Below, one piece after another: positions 1 to 7,905 of a DNA stretch of 17,701 nucleotides. The DNA comes from Burkholderiaceae bacterium (lineage in GTDB: Bacteria > Pseudomonadota > Gammaproteobacteria > Burkholderiales > Burkholderiaceae_E): positions 1-17,701 of the forward strand of contig JAHYJF010000038.1 of assembly GCA_019428955.1 (NCBI GenBank), read 5' to 3'. How positions within the stretch are numbered: position 1 is the stretch's first letter; the number at the start of each line of letters is the position of its first letter. The position numbers were made by a program, and so were the translations under genes. Below the pieces are notes generated by a model. It did no database searches. It was given only the letters and a program-made list of their open reading frames with translations, and was not told where the DNA came from.

Positions 1-1644
1 CTGATCGATCTCGGTTTTGCCGGGACTGCAACTCGCGGCGACACGAGCCACGTCAATCTCGTCTTCCTGGCCCTGTTCGGGGTTTCGGTGGTGCTCGCCA
101 TCGGCACTGCGGTGCGTTTCTATTGCGTGTCGTGGCTCGGCGAACGGGTTACCACCGACCTGCGCAACGCCGTCTACCGCAAGATACTGTGCCAGGATTC
201 GGCGTTTTTCGAAACGCTGCGCACCGGCGAAGTGCTCTCGAGGCTGAGTACCGACACCACGCTGATCCAGACTCTGATCGGGACCAGCATTTCGCTGGGC
301 CTGCGCAACCTGCTGTTGTTCGTCGGCAGCGTCACCATGATGATCGTCACCACGCCGCAGCTCGCGATGGTGATCGTCGGCCTGCTCGGACTGGTGGTCC
401 TGCCGATCATGGTGGTGGGGCGCCGGGTGCGGAAACTCTCTCGAGCCAGCCAGGACCGGCTCGCCGACACCGGCGCGCTGGCGGGTGAGACGCTCAACGC
501 GGTCCAGGTGGTCCAGGCCTATGTGCGCGAGCCGCTCGAGGTCGAGCGCTACACCCGGGCGACCGATGCCGCCTTCTCTGCCGCCGTGGTGCGCACGCTG
601 GCGCGCGCCCGCCTTACGGCGCTGGCGATCGTGCTGGTGTTCGGGGCGATAGTGTTCGTGCTCTGGCTCGGCGCCAACATGGTGCTGGAAGGCCGGATGA
701 CCGCCGGTTTGCTGACTCAGTTCATCCTCTATGCCGCACTGGTGGCCGGCTCCACCGGTGCGATTGCCGAAGTGCTGGGCGACGTCCAGCGGGCGGCTGG
801 CGCGACCGAGCGGCTGCTTGATCTGCTCGAGGCCGAGCCGAGCATATCCTCCGGGCCCGAAGCACTGCGGCCCAGGCCGGCCCCGGGCGGGGCCACCGTC
901 GAGCTCGACGCGGTCGGCTTCAGCTATCCTTCGCGCCCCGCGGATCGGGCCCTTGACGCGATCAGCCTCAAGGTCATGGCCGGCGAGACCGTGGCCCTGG
1001 TCGGGCCATCGGGTGCGGGCAAGTCGACGCTCTTCCAGTTGCTGCTGCGCTTCCACGATCCGGTAGCGGGCGCGATCAGGATGGACGGCCTCGACCTGCG
1101 CGCCATGGATCTGGCCGCGCTGCGCGGCGCGATCGCGCTGGTGTCCCAGGACAGTGTGATATTTTCGGCCAACGCGATCGAGAATATCCGCTACGGACGG
1201 CTCGAAGCCGGCGACGACGAAGTGATCGCCGCGGCGCGCTCGGCACGGGCGGACGAATTCATCACCAAACTGCCGCAGGGCTACCGGAGTTTTCTCGGCG
1301 AGCGCGGAGTGCGGCTCTCGGGCGGGCAGCGCCAGCGGATTGCGATCGCGCGCGCCTTGCTAAAGGATGCGCCGCTGTTGCTGCTCGACGAAGCCACCAG
1401 CGCGCTCGACGCTCAGAGCGAGCGCGCGGTCCAGCAGGCGCTTGCCGGTGCGATGCGCAATCGCACCACCATCGTCATCGCCCATCGTCTCGCGACCGTG
1501 GTGGGCGCCGACCGGATCGTTGTGCTCGATCACGGCCGGGTAGTAGATATCGGCACCCACGCCGAGTTGCTGGGGCGCGGCGGACTCTACGCGCGGCTCG
1601 CGGCGCTCCAGTTCGAAGTCGGCCCGGGCAGCGGCAATAACTGA
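1..1644 (+). CDS. MsbA-like ABC half-exporter, fused permease and ATPase (5' partial)
   Basis: The reading frame is open from base 1, so the start lies outside the window. The product is an ABC exporter half-transporter: an N-terminal membrane domain followed by a nucleotide-binding domain, presumably working as an inner-membrane homodimer. Hydrophobic segments are visible near bases 55-135, 298-418 and 613-684; the first membrane helix appears to be missing. The ATPase domain is intact: Walker A GPSGAGKST at 1003-1029, signature LSGGQ at 1315-1329, Walker B LLLLDE at 1375-1392 and the switch histidine in IAHR at 1483-1485. The ATPase sequence resembles the MsbA-related exporter family of proteobacteria, whose substrate is generally unknown; lipid or drug export is possible but not shown here. 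The next gene starts 31 bases after the stop, so the two may be co-transcribed although nothing links them functionally. Confidence 0.93.
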   Translation: MIDLGFAGTATRGDTSHVNLVFLALFGVSVVLAIGTAVRFYCVSWLGERVTTDLRNAVYRKILCQDSAFFETLRTGEVLSRLSTDTTLIQTLIGTSISLGLRNLLLFVGSVTMMIVTTPQLAMVIVGLLGLVVLPIMVVGRRVRKLSRASQDRLADTGALAGETLNAVQVVQAYVREPLEVERYTRATDAAFSAAVVRTLARARLTALAIVLVFGAIVFVLWLGANMVLEGRMTAGLLTQFILYAALVAGSTGAIAEVLGDVQRAAGATERLLDLLEAEPSISSGPEALRPRPAPGGATVELDAVGFSYPSRPADRALDAISLKVMAGETVALVGPSGAGKSTLFQLLLRFHDPVAGAIRMDGLDLRAMDLAALRGAIALVSQDSVIFSANAIENIRYGRLEAGDDEVIAAARSARADEFITKLPQGYRSFLGERGVRLSGGQRQRIAIARALLKDAPLLLLDEATSALDAQSERAVQQALAGAMRNRTTIVIAHRLATVVGADRIVVLDHGRVVDIGTHAELLGRGGLYARLAALQFEVGPGSGNN

Positions 1645-1675
1645 ACCGAAGACAAATTCCACCAGGGAGAAGCTG

Positions 1676-2524
1676 ATGAAACTAGTTCGTTACGGAAGAC
1701 CAGGCAAGGAAAAGCCGGGCCTCATTGACGCCGACGGCAGGCTGCGCGACCTCTCGAAGGTAGTGCCCGACTTCGGTCCGGCCCAGCTTGCCCCGGCGGT
1801 GCTGGCCAGGATTGCCAAATTGAATCCGGAAAAGCTGCCGGCGGTGCGCGGCAATCCCCGCCTGGGCCCGCCGGTAACCGGCACCTCGAAGTTCGTCGGG
1901 GTGGGGCTGAACTACTCCGACCACGCCGCCGAAATCAATGCTCCCGTTCCCGCGGAGCCGGTAGTGTTCATGAAGGCGATCAGTTCGATCCAGGGTCCCA
2001 ATGACGACGTGATGCTGCCGCAGGGCTCAAAGGAGACCGACTGGGAAGTCGAGCTCGGAATCGTGATCGGCAGCCGCGCGCGCTATGTCAGCCTCAAGGA
2101 TGCCTTGAGCCACGTCGCCGGCTATGTGCTGGTCAACGATATCTCGGAACGCCATTTTCAGTTGCGCAGCAGCGGCACCTGGGACAAGGGCAAGGGCTGC
2201 GATACCTTCGGTCCGATCGGCCCGTGGCTGGTTACCGCCGATGAGGTCGCGAATCCCCAGCGGCTCGATCTCTGGCTCGACGTCAACGGCGAGAAGCGCC
2301 AGCGCGGCAACACCAGGACGATGATCTTCGGTTGCGCCAAGCTGGTTTCGTACATCAGCAAGTACGTGACGCTGCTGCCGGGCGACATCATCACCACCGG
2401 CACGCCCCCGGGAGTTGGTGCCGGAATGAAGCCGCCGACGTACCTCAAGGCTGGCGACGTGCTGACGCTGGGTGTGGCCGGCCTGGGCGAACAGCGCGCC
2501 CGGGTTGTGCGCTTCGCTCGCTAG
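1676..2524 (+). CDS. Fumarylacetoacetate hydrolase family protein
   Basis: A complete 282-residue member of the FAH superfamily, whose enzymes hydrolyse or decarboxylate C-C bonds in 2,4-diketo acids using Mg2+ or Mn2+. The metal-binding carboxylates fit E124 and E126 in DWEVELG and D155 in VNDIS. The glycine-rich TGTPPGVG loop lies at 241-248. An N-terminal cap of about 70 residues precedes the catalytic fold, as in bacterial relatives annotated as 2,4-diketo-3-deoxy-sugar-acid hydrolases or ureidoglycolate lyase-like proteins. The start is supported by AGGGAG at 1664-1669, six bases upstream. The following gene begins 22 bases after the stop and encodes a 2-hydroxyacid dehydrogenase, so both probably act in one hydroxy- or keto-acid breakdown route. 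The exact substrate cannot be read from the sequence. Confidence 0.93.
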   Translation: MKLVRYGRPGKEKPGLIDADGRLRDLSKVVPDFGPAQLAPAVLARIAKLNPEKLPAVRGNPRLGPPVTGTSKFVGVGLNYSDHAAEINAPVPAEPVVFMKAISSIQGPNDDVMLPQGSKETDWEVELGIVIGSRARYVSLKDALSHVAGYVLVNDISERHFQLRSSGTWDKGKGCDTFGPIGPWLVTADEVANPQRLDLWLDVNGEKRQRGNTRTMIFGCAKLVSYISKYVTLLPGDIITTGTPPGVGAGMKPPTYLKAGDVLTLGVAGLGEQRARVVRFAR

Positions 2525-2530
2525 AGAAAA

Positions 2531-2536
2531 GAGGAA
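2531..2536 (+). promoter_or_regulatory. Ribosome binding site that fixes the dehydrogenase start
   Basis: GAGGAA lies ten bases before the ATG at 2547. The frame is open further upstream, to an ATG at 2472 inside the preceding gene, but that start has no comparable site and would add 25 residues not typical of the family. Confidence 0.6.
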
Positions 2537-2546
2537 ATTGACGACA

Positions 2547-3482
2547 ATGAAACCAGAAGTCTTGTTGATGGGGCAGTTCTTCGAGCCCAAGCAGCGTGAG
2601 CTGGAAGAGCTCTACACCGTTCATCGCTACTGGGAAGCGAGCGACAAGGCGGCGCTCCTGGCCAGTCTGGCAGAGCGTTGCGAGGTGATCGTGACCACCG
2701 GCGGACGCGGGGTCGAGAACGAAGTGATGCAGGCCTTGCCGAAGCTGCGGCTGGTGTCGTGCTTCGCCGTCGGCGTCGACGCCGTCGATGTTGAGTGGGC
2801 GCGCGCTCGCGACATCGCGGTCACCAACACCCCCGAGGTGCTGACCGAGGATGTCGCCGACATGGCGCTGGCCCTGCTGCTGGCCACGATCAGGCGTATT
2901 CCCTATGGCGATCGCTTCGTGCGCGAAGGCCAATGGCTCAAGGGCTCGATGGCGCTGACTTCCAGCCTGCAGGGCAAGAAAGTCGGGATCCTGGGGCTGG
3001 GCCGGATCGGCAGCGCCATCGCCCGACGCTGCCTCGGCTTCAACACCGCGATCGGCTACAGCGACCCGTTCCCGAAGAACGACACTGCCTACAAGTATTT
3101 TGCCGACCCGGTTGAGTTGGCCACCTGGGCCGAGGTGCTGATCGCGGCCTGTCCGGGCGGGGCGGCAACCAAGGGGCTGGTGTCGCGCGAGGTACTCACG
3201 GCGCTCGGGGCGCAGGGCGTGTTCGTCAACATTGCCCGGGGGTCGGTGGTCGATGAATCGGCGCTGACCGAATTGCTCGGCTCGGGCGCCCTGGGACGTG
3301 CCGGCCTGGATGTCTTTGCCGATGAACCGCGCGTCCCGCAAGCCCTGCTCGCGCTCGAGAACGTCGTACTGCAGCCGCACCAGGCCAGCGCCACGGTGCC
3401 GACCCGCACCGCGATGGGCCAGATCGTGCTCGACAACGTCGCGGCGTACTTCGCTCGCAAACCGCTGATCACCCAGGTGTAG
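2547..3482 (+). CDS. D-2-hydroxyacid dehydrogenase, NAD(P)-dependent (glyoxylate/hydroxypyruvate reductase-like)
   Basis: A 311-residue member of the D-isomer-specific 2-hydroxyacid dehydrogenase family, which reversibly reduces 2-keto acids to D-2-hydroxy acids in the cytoplasm. The Rossmann dinucleotide motif GLGRIG is at 150-155. The catalytic triad is recognisable as R231 (in NIARGSVVDE), E260 (in DVFADEP) and H278 (in QPHQAS). Length and motif order match the glyoxylate/hydroxypyruvate reductase branch, but the substrate is not certain. The start at 2547 was chosen because of the nearby ribosome binding site; upstream in-frame ATGs lie inside the preceding FAH-family gene. It is probably the last gene of its transcription unit, because a GC-rich hairpin follows and the next gene is convergent. 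Confidence 0.93.
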   Translation: MKPEVLLMGQFFEPKQRELEELYTVHRYWEASDKAALLASLAERCEVIVTTGGRGVENEVMQALPKLRLVSCFAVGVDAVDVEWARARDIAVTNTPEVLTEDVADMALALLLATIRRIPYGDRFVREGQWLKGSMALTSSLQGKKVGILGLGRIGSAIARRCLGFNTAIGYSDPFPKNDTAYKYFADPVELATWAEVLIAACPGGAATKGLVSREVLTALGAQGVFVNIARGSVVDESALTELLGSGALGRAGLDVFADEPRVPQALLALENVVLQPHQASATVPTRTAMGQIVLDNVAAYFARKPLITQV

Positions 3483-3494
3483 CGCGCGAACCAG

Positions 3495-3527
3495 ACCTGC
3501 CCGGGGGCGGTGCGCCGCCGCCGGGGC
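3495..3527. terminator. GC-rich hairpin between convergent genes, possible terminator
   Basis: CTGCCC pairs with GGGCAG as the outer stem; the inner stem GGGGGCGG/CCGCCGCC has one mismatch and one bulged base, with a TGCG loop. It lies between the dehydrogenase stop at 3482 and the CNP1-like stop at 3542, so it could serve both strands. No T-run follows on either side, so it may act as a Rho-dependent or mRNA-protecting structure instead. Confidence 0.5.
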
Positions 3528-3541
3528 AGCGTTCGGTCAGA

Positions 3542-4075
3542 TTAGCGGTAGATGTCGTTGGGCGGGTTGACCAGCCGCCGCACGATCAGGTCGCGCTCCC
3601 CGCTCAGCCCGCCGCCGGAGCAGGCGGCCTGGTAGATCGCGTAGTGCTGGCCCAGCACCAGCCCGGCACTGCGCGCCCCGACCCACTGCGAATTCTCGAC
3701 CGGATGCCAACTGCCATCCGGGCTGGCGATCGCCAGCAGACGGTGGGTCGCGTTGGGGCAGTTGAACGCCTCGTAGGAAATGTTGGTCGCGCCGCCGGAA
3801 GTGGTCACCACGATGGTCAGCTGGAGTATCTCGTTGCCGCGCAACAGCATGCTCGCTGGGTCGAACGCGAAATGATGGCGCGAGGTCGTCTTGAACTCGA
3901 ACTGGACCAGGTCGGCAGCCTTGGGCACGGCCGGCATCGGCATCGGCAACTCGGCGACCGCGGTACCGACCACTGGCTGCGCTCCCAACGGTGCCGACAG
4001 CGCGCTCGCCATGGCGAGCGCGAGCAAGGCCCGGGCGGCCCAGCCGCGGGTGGTGCCAGAGCGGCGAAGACTCAT
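3542..4075 (-). CDS. CNP1-like family exported protein
   Basis: A 177-residue protein with an N-terminal arginine-rich, hydrophobic signal sequence (residues 1-32, likely cleaved near GAQ), so it is probably periplasmic or membrane-anchored. The rest matches the CNP1-like family of betaproteobacteria: an aromatic and charged core around 58-105 and a C-terminal part around 110-155. Two cysteines, C106 and C152, could form a disulphide. The molecular function of the family is unknown. The chosen ATG at 4075 overlaps the rppH stop as ATGA, and GGAG lies just upstream, so translation is probably coupled to rppH. The frame is open further upstream, but that extension lies inside rppH and is arginine- and alanine-rich, as expected of a shadow. 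The rppH-CNP1 pair beside proS is typical of betaproteobacteria. Confidence 0.85.
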   Translation of the reverse strand: MSLRRSGTTRGWAARALLALAMASALSAPLGAQPVVGTAVAELPMPMPAVPKAADLVQFEFKTTSRHHFAFDPASMLLRGNEILQLTIVVTTSGGATNISYEAFNCPNATHRLLAIASPDGSWHPVENSQWVGARSAGLVLGQHYAIYQAACSGGGLSGERDLIVRRLVNPPNDIYR

Positions 4076-4662
4076 GACTGCTCCGGCGGGAGATTCCCGC
4101 CGGGCGCGCCGGCAGGCACAACTTCCGGGCGCGGCGGCCGCCGTCTGCCCGCGCGCCGCTCGGGGCGCGCAGAACCGCCGCCATCGCCGGGATTGAGCAT
4201 GAAGCGCCACAGTTCCTGGAGCACGTTGCGATAGACGTCGCGCTTGAACTCGATCACCGCCTCAAGCGGCACCCAATAGTTGTTCCAACGCCAAGCATCA
4301 AATTCCGGGTGTCCCGACGCCCGCAGGTCGACTTCGCTGTCGCGGCCCGTCATTTGCAGCAAGAACCAGATCTGTTTCTGTCCGCGGTAATGGCCGCGCC
4401 ATTCACGCCGCACCCAGTGCTCCGGGACGTCATAGCGCAACCAGTCACGCGTTCTTCCGAGGATCCGCACCTGTTCCCTGGTCAGCCCGACTTCCTCCTG
4501 CAATTCGCGGTACATCGCCTCTTCGGGCGACTCGCCGCGCTGGATTCCGCCTTGCGGAAACTGCCAGGAATGCTCCCTTATCCTCTTGCCCCAGAAAACC
4601 TCGTTCCTTGCGTTAACCAGAATAATGCCAACGTTGGGTCGGTAGCCGTCACGATCCAGCAT
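4072..4662 (-). CDS. rppH: RNA pyrophosphohydrolase (Nudix family)
   Basis: A 196-residue Nudix hydrolase that removes pyrophosphate from the 5' triphosphate end of mRNA, which opens the message to RNase E-dependent decay. The Nudix box is complete at residues 38-60: G38, then E44, then RELQEEVGL at 52-60, with E53, E56 and E57 as metal ligands. The opening MLDRDGYRPNVGI and the later WRWNNYWVPLE segment are typical of RppH. The tail from about residue 158 is Pro-, Arg- and Gly-rich, probably disordered, and makes the protein somewhat longer than the roughly 176 residues of the E. coli enzyme. I chose the ATG at 4662 because an in-frame ATG at 4692 lies only a few bases from the -10 candidate, before the expected transcription start. 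The stop overlaps the start of the CNP1-like gene. Confidence 0.95.
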   Translation of the reverse strand: MLDRDGYRPNVGIILVNARNEVFWGKRIREHSWQFPQGGIQRGESPEEAMYRELQEEVGLTREQVRILGRTRDWLRYDVPEHWVRREWRGHYRGQKQIWFLLQMTGRDSEVDLRASGHPEFDAWRWNNYWVPLEAVIEFKRDVYRNVLQELWRFMLNPGDGGGSARPERRAGRRRPPRPEVVPAGAPGGNLPPEQS

Positions 4663-4673
4663 GGCCGAACCCC

Positions 4674-4703
4674 TTGATACTTTAGAATTCATCCGATTAT
4701 ACG
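4674..4703 (+). promoter_or_regulatory. Candidate sigma-70 promoter for proS
   Basis: TTGATA at 4674-4679 matches five of six -35 bases. With an 18-base spacer it is followed by TATACG at 4698-4703, four of six -10 bases, and the proS ATG is 25 bases further. Its -10 region physically overlaps the rppH -10 box on the opposite strand. Confidence 0.45.
4696..4701 (-). promoter_or_regulatory. Candidate -10 box for rppH
   Basis: The minus strand reads TATAAT here, a perfect -10 hexamer, 33 bases upstream of the rppH ATG. The -35 region at 16-18 bases spacing is poor (best 3 of 6 matches). The site overlaps the -10 candidate for proS on the other strand. Confidence 0.45.
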
Positions 4704-4727
4704 ACCCTCGCAAGGCGCGCCCAGCTC

Positions 4728-6482
4728 ATGAAAGCATCCCGGTTCCATATTTCCACCCTCAAGGAAGCGCCCGGTGACGCCGAGATCGTCAGCCACCAGC
4801 TGATGACTCGCGCCGGAATGATCAAGCGCATCGCCGGAGGGGTCTACAACTACCTGCCGATGGGATTGCGGGTAATCCGCAAGATCGAGGGCATCATCAG
4901 AGAGGAAATGAACCGCGCGGGAGCGATCGAGTTGCTGATGCCGGTGGTGCAGCCCGCCGAGTTGTGGATGGAGTCGGGACGCTGGGAGAAGTACGGCCCG
5001 GAGCTGCTGCGCATCAAGGACCGTCACGGCCGCGACTTCATCGTCCAGCCGACCTCCGAGGAGGTGATTACCGACATTGCCCGCCAGGAGATTCGCAGCT
5101 ACCGGCAGATGCCGAAGAATTTCTATCACATCCAGACCAAGTTCCGCGACGAACGCCGGCCCCGCTTCGGGGTGATGCGGGGGCGCGAGTTCACCATGAA
5201 GGACGCCTACTCGTTCGACCGTGATCACGCCAGCGCACTCACCAGCTACCGCGCGATGTTCGACGCCTACCAGCGCACCTTCGAGCGCATGGCACTCGAA
5301 TTCCGTGCCGTGGCGGCAGACACCGGTGCGATTGGCGGCTCTGCGAGCCACGAGTTCCAGGTCATCGCCGATACCGGCGAGGATGCGATCGCCTATTGTC
5401 CCGAGTCCGAATTCGCCGCCAACGTCGAACTCGCCGAGGCGCTGCCACTCGTCGCCGAAAGGGCGCCGGCGAGCGCGCCATTGGTCAAGACTCCCACCCC
5501 GGGGCGCGCAAAGTGCGAAGATGTCGCCGAGCTCCTCGGTCTGCCGCTGGCACGCACCGTCAAGTCGCTGGTGTTGGCGCTCGACCGCAGGGACGGGCAG
5601 GGCGCGATCGCCGGGAGTGATATCTGGCTGTTGCTGGTGCGCGGCGACCACGACCTCAATGAAGTCAAGGCCGGCAAGGTTCCGGGGCTGGCGGGATTCC
5701 GTTTTGCGAGCGAAGCAGAGATCATCGAGACCTTCGGCTGTCCGCCGGGCTACCTGGGCCCGATCGGCGCCGTGCGCCCGGTCACCGTGGTGGCCGATCG
5801 GACGGTGGCCAACATGAGCGATTTCGTGTGCGGCGCCAACGCCGACGACTTCCACTACACCGGCGCCAACTGGGGCCGCGACGTTCCCGAGCCGATCGTC
5901 GCCGATATCCGCAACGTTCGCGCCGGCGATCCCTCGCCCGATGGCAAGGGCACCCTCGCAATCCAGCGCGGCATCGAGGTTGGCCACGTGTTCTATCTCG
6001 GCACCAAGTATTCCGAGGCGATGGGCGCGACCTACGTCGACGACGACGGCCAGAGCAAGTTCATCGAGATGGGCTGCTATGGCATTGGCGTCACGCGCCT
6101 GCTCGGTGCCGCGATCGAGCAGAACCACGACGAGCGCGGGATCATCTGGCCGGCGCCAATCGCCCCCTTCGAGGTGGTGATCGTGCCGCTGGGCTATCGC
6201 AAGTCCGAAGCGGTGCGCGCCGCCGCTGACATGATTTACGCCGAGTTGAGCGCGGCGGGCGCCGACGTGCTGCTCGACGACCGCGACGAGCGCCCCGGGG
6301 TGATGTTCGCCGAGTGGGAACTGATCGGCGTGCCGCTCAGGATCACCGTCGGCGAACGCAGCCTCAAGGAGGGGAAGGTCGAACTGCTCGAGCGCCGCGG
6401 CATGGTCAACAGTACTGCTCCGCTCGAGGACGTGGCCGCCCGGGTCTGCGAGCGCCTGCGCGAGCTTATTCCCAGCCACTGA
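4728..6482 (+). CDS. proS: Prolyl-tRNA synthetase, bacterial type with editing domain
   Basis: A complete 584-residue class II synthetase that charges tRNA-Pro with proline in the cytoplasm. The N-terminus MKASRFHISTLKEAP is the classical start of bacterial ProRS. Class II motif 1 lies around residues 45-75 and motif 2 contains FRDERRPRFGVMRGREF. The inserted YbaK-type editing domain, which hydrolyses Ala-tRNA-Pro, spans roughly 225-400. Its key lysine falls at K279 in RTVKSL (base 5562), the same number as in E. coli, and GCPPGYLGPIG is also present. Motif 3 is seen as GCYGIGVTRLLGA, followed by the anticodon-binding domain. The ribosome binding site is weak. Transcription is divergent from rppH and probably reads into the lytic transglycosylase 13 bases downstream. 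Confidence 0.98.
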   Translation: MKASRFHISTLKEAPGDAEIVSHQLMTRAGMIKRIAGGVYNYLPMGLRVIRKIEGIIREEMNRAGAIELLMPVVQPAELWMESGRWEKYGPELLRIKDRHGRDFIVQPTSEEVITDIARQEIRSYRQMPKNFYHIQTKFRDERRPRFGVMRGREFTMKDAYSFDRDHASALTSYRAMFDAYQRTFERMALEFRAVAADTGAIGGSASHEFQVIADTGEDAIAYCPESEFAANVELAEALPLVAERAPASAPLVKTPTPGRAKCEDVAELLGLPLARTVKSLVLALDRRDGQGAIAGSDIWLLLVRGDHDLNEVKAGKVPGLAGFRFASEAEIIETFGCPPGYLGPIGAVRPVTVVADRTVANMSDFVCGANADDFHYTGANWGRDVPEPIVADIRNVRAGDPSPDGKGTLAIQRGIEVGHVFYLGTKYSEAMGATYVDDDGQSKFIEMGCYGIGVTRLLGAAIEQNHDERGIIWPAPIAPFEVVIVPLGYRKSEAVRAAADMIYAELSAAGADVLLDDRDERPGVMFAEWELIGVPLRITVGERSLKEGKVELLERRGMVNSTAPLEDVAARVCERLRELIPSH

Positions 6483-6495
6483 GCGAGTTGCCACG

Positions 6496-7146
6496 ATGCC
6501 ACGCCGCTCCCGCCCCCTAGCCGCTGGCATCCTGCTGGCTGCCGGGCTGGCGGCGACCGCACTGGGATCAGGCCGCCTGGCCCTTGCGGGCGAACAGGCC
6601 TATGAGCCGATGGCCGCGTCGGTGCGGAGCGTCTTGGCAGCGGCGGTCGCCGAGCGCGATGAGCCGGAACCGTATTTCACTTCGATCACCGAGAAGGTCG
6701 ACTGGCTCACCCAGATGTCGGCCAAGTTGCCGCGGCGCTGGAAACCAAGCTATCGACAGCGGGTCGAGTTCCTCACCGCGGTGCGCTACGAAGCCCAGCG
6801 GGCCGGGCTCGAACCCGAACTGGTGCTCGGACTGATCGAGGTCGAGAGCAATTTCCGCAAATATGCGGTGTCCTCGGCAGGGGCACGCGGCTACATGCAG
6901 GTGATGCCGTTCTGGACCGATCTGATCGGCGACGGAAATCGCGCGGCGCTCTTCAAAGAGTCCGCCAACCTGCGCTACGGTTGCCTGATCCTGCGCCACT
7001 ACCTCGACCGGGAGGGCGGCAACCTGTTCCGGGCGCTCGGACGCTATAACGGCAGTCTTGGCCGCCCGGAGTATCCCCAGGCGGTGCAGCGCGCCTGGGA
7101 GCGCTGGAGATACCGCGCGAGGAACGTCACCACGGCGGCGCGGTGA
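6496..7146 (+). CDS. Lytic transglycosylase, SLT domain, exported
   Basis: A 216-residue enzyme predicted to cleave the glycan strands of peptidoglycan, leaving 1,6-anhydro ends. The first 32 residues are an arginine start plus a hydrophobic stretch ending near ALA-GE, a signal peptide. The SLT domain follows: the catalytic glutamate fits E117 in LIEVESNF, then GYMQVMP at 132-138, and the typical YNGSLG segment at 184-189. No carbohydrate-binding or LysM module is visible. It begins 13 bases after proS, a pairing common in betaproteobacteria, and its stop overlaps the GTG of the following ABC ATPase gene. Confidence 0.93.
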   Translation: MPRRSRPLAAGILLAAGLAATALGSGRLALAGEQAYEPMAASVRSVLAAAVAERDEPEPYFTSITEKVDWLTQMSAKLPRRWKPSYRQRVEFLTAVRYEAQRAGLEPELVLGLIEVESNFRKYAVSSAGARGYMQVMPFWTDLIGDGNRAALFKESANLRYGCLILRHYLDREGGNLFRALGRYNGSLGRPEYPQAVQRAWERWRYRARNVTTAAR

Positions 7147-7811
7147 ACGCCCCCGTGGCCTTGCTGGCGCTCAAGGGGCTGCGCGTCGCCCACGGCCGCA
7201 ACATCGTGCTCGAAGATGTCTCGCTGGAGCTCGCCGCCGGAGAGGCGCTGACGCTCTTCGGCCCCGAGGGTTCGGGCAAGTCGACGCTGCTCGCAACCAT
7301 CGCGGGCCTGGTCAGGCCGGCTGGCGGTTCGATCCGCTTTGACGGGGTGGAGATTTCCGGATTCGACTCGGCCAAGGTCTGCAATCTCGGCATCGTCCTC
7401 GTCCCTGAAGGCCGGCAGATCTTCCCGGCGCTCACCGTGGCCGACAATCTCAAGGCCGGGGCTACGATCGCGCGGGCACGGTCCCAGGCCAATGGGCTCT
7501 TCGAGCGCGCCTACGAGCTGTTCCCGAAGCTCGCCGAACGGCGCAGCCAGATCGCCGGGACGCTGTCGGGCGGGGAACAGCAGTTGCTCGCCATCGGGCG
7601 CTGCCTGATGAGCGCGCCGCGCCTGCTCTTGCTCGATGAACCCACCCAGGGCCTGGCCGAGCCGACCCGTGATCAGGTCTATCGCGCGCTGGCGGCGTTG
7701 CGTGCCGGGGGGGTGGCACTGATGCTGGCCGCCGCCGACGAGCAACTGGCCCGGGCATTCGCCGATCACACCTGCCTGATTGCCGCTGGCCGCGTCGCCC
7801 CGGCCAACTAA
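7143..7811 (+). CDS. Orphan LivF-like ABC ATPase with altered switch region
   Basis: A 222-residue ATPase of the LivF type, from the branched-chain amino-acid/urea/carboxylate ABC importers. Walker A GPEGSGKST at 40-48 (family usually GPNGAGKST), the VPEGRQIFP stretch at 88-95, signature LSGGEQQ at 141-147 and Walker B LLLLDEP at 161-167 are intact. Where LivF proteins normally read LLVEQN, this protein reads LMLAAAD (193-199). It also ends right after AAGRVAPAN and lacks the usual closing segment that ends in YLGL. The GTG start overlaps the transglycosylase stop (GTGA) and has no clear ribosome binding site. A complete liv cluster with its own LivF lies downstream, so this is a second LivF in one cluster. 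It may be an alternative or regulatory subunit, or a decaying paralogue; the frame is open throughout. Confidence 0.88.
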   Translation: MNAPVALLALKGLRVAHGRNIVLEDVSLELAAGEALTLFGPEGSGKSTLLATIAGLVRPAGGSIRFDGVEISGFDSAKVCNLGIVLVPEGRQIFPALTVADNLKAGATIARARSQANGLFERAYELFPKLAERRSQIAGTLSGGEQQLLAIGRCLMSAPRLLLLDEPTQGLAEPTRDQVYRALAALRAGGVALMLAAADEQLARAFADHTCLIAAGRVAPAN

Positions 7812-7896
7812 AAAAACATTGGCGCAAACCAGGGTTTCCCGGTTATGGTGGCGCCCAGAGCTGGATCAGCGGGTGGACACCCGCAACAGCCGCAAT

Positions 7897-7903
7897 GGGG
7901 GAG
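7897..7903 (+). promoter_or_regulatory. Ribosome binding site that fixes the acyl-CoA ligase start
   Basis: GGGGGAG sits just before the ATG at 7906. The frame is open back to 7780, inside the previous gene, but only the 7906 start gives the usual N-terminus of the family and has this site. Confidence 0.6.
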
Positions 7904-7905
7904 AG

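Noticed and set aside
4689..6530. A 613-codon open frame on the minus strand opposite proS
   Set aside because: Antisense shadow of a complete prolyl-tRNA synthetase gene, with shadow-like composition and no recognisable domain.
7143..7811. Calling the orphan LivF a pseudogene
   Set aside because: The frame is uninterrupted and the ATP-binding motifs are intact; the altered switch segment alone does not prove loss of function.
7819..7849. TTGGCG with TATGGT, possible promoter before the acyl-CoA ligase
   Set aside because: Only four of six matches each and a 19-base spacer; too weak in a 94-base gap to claim.
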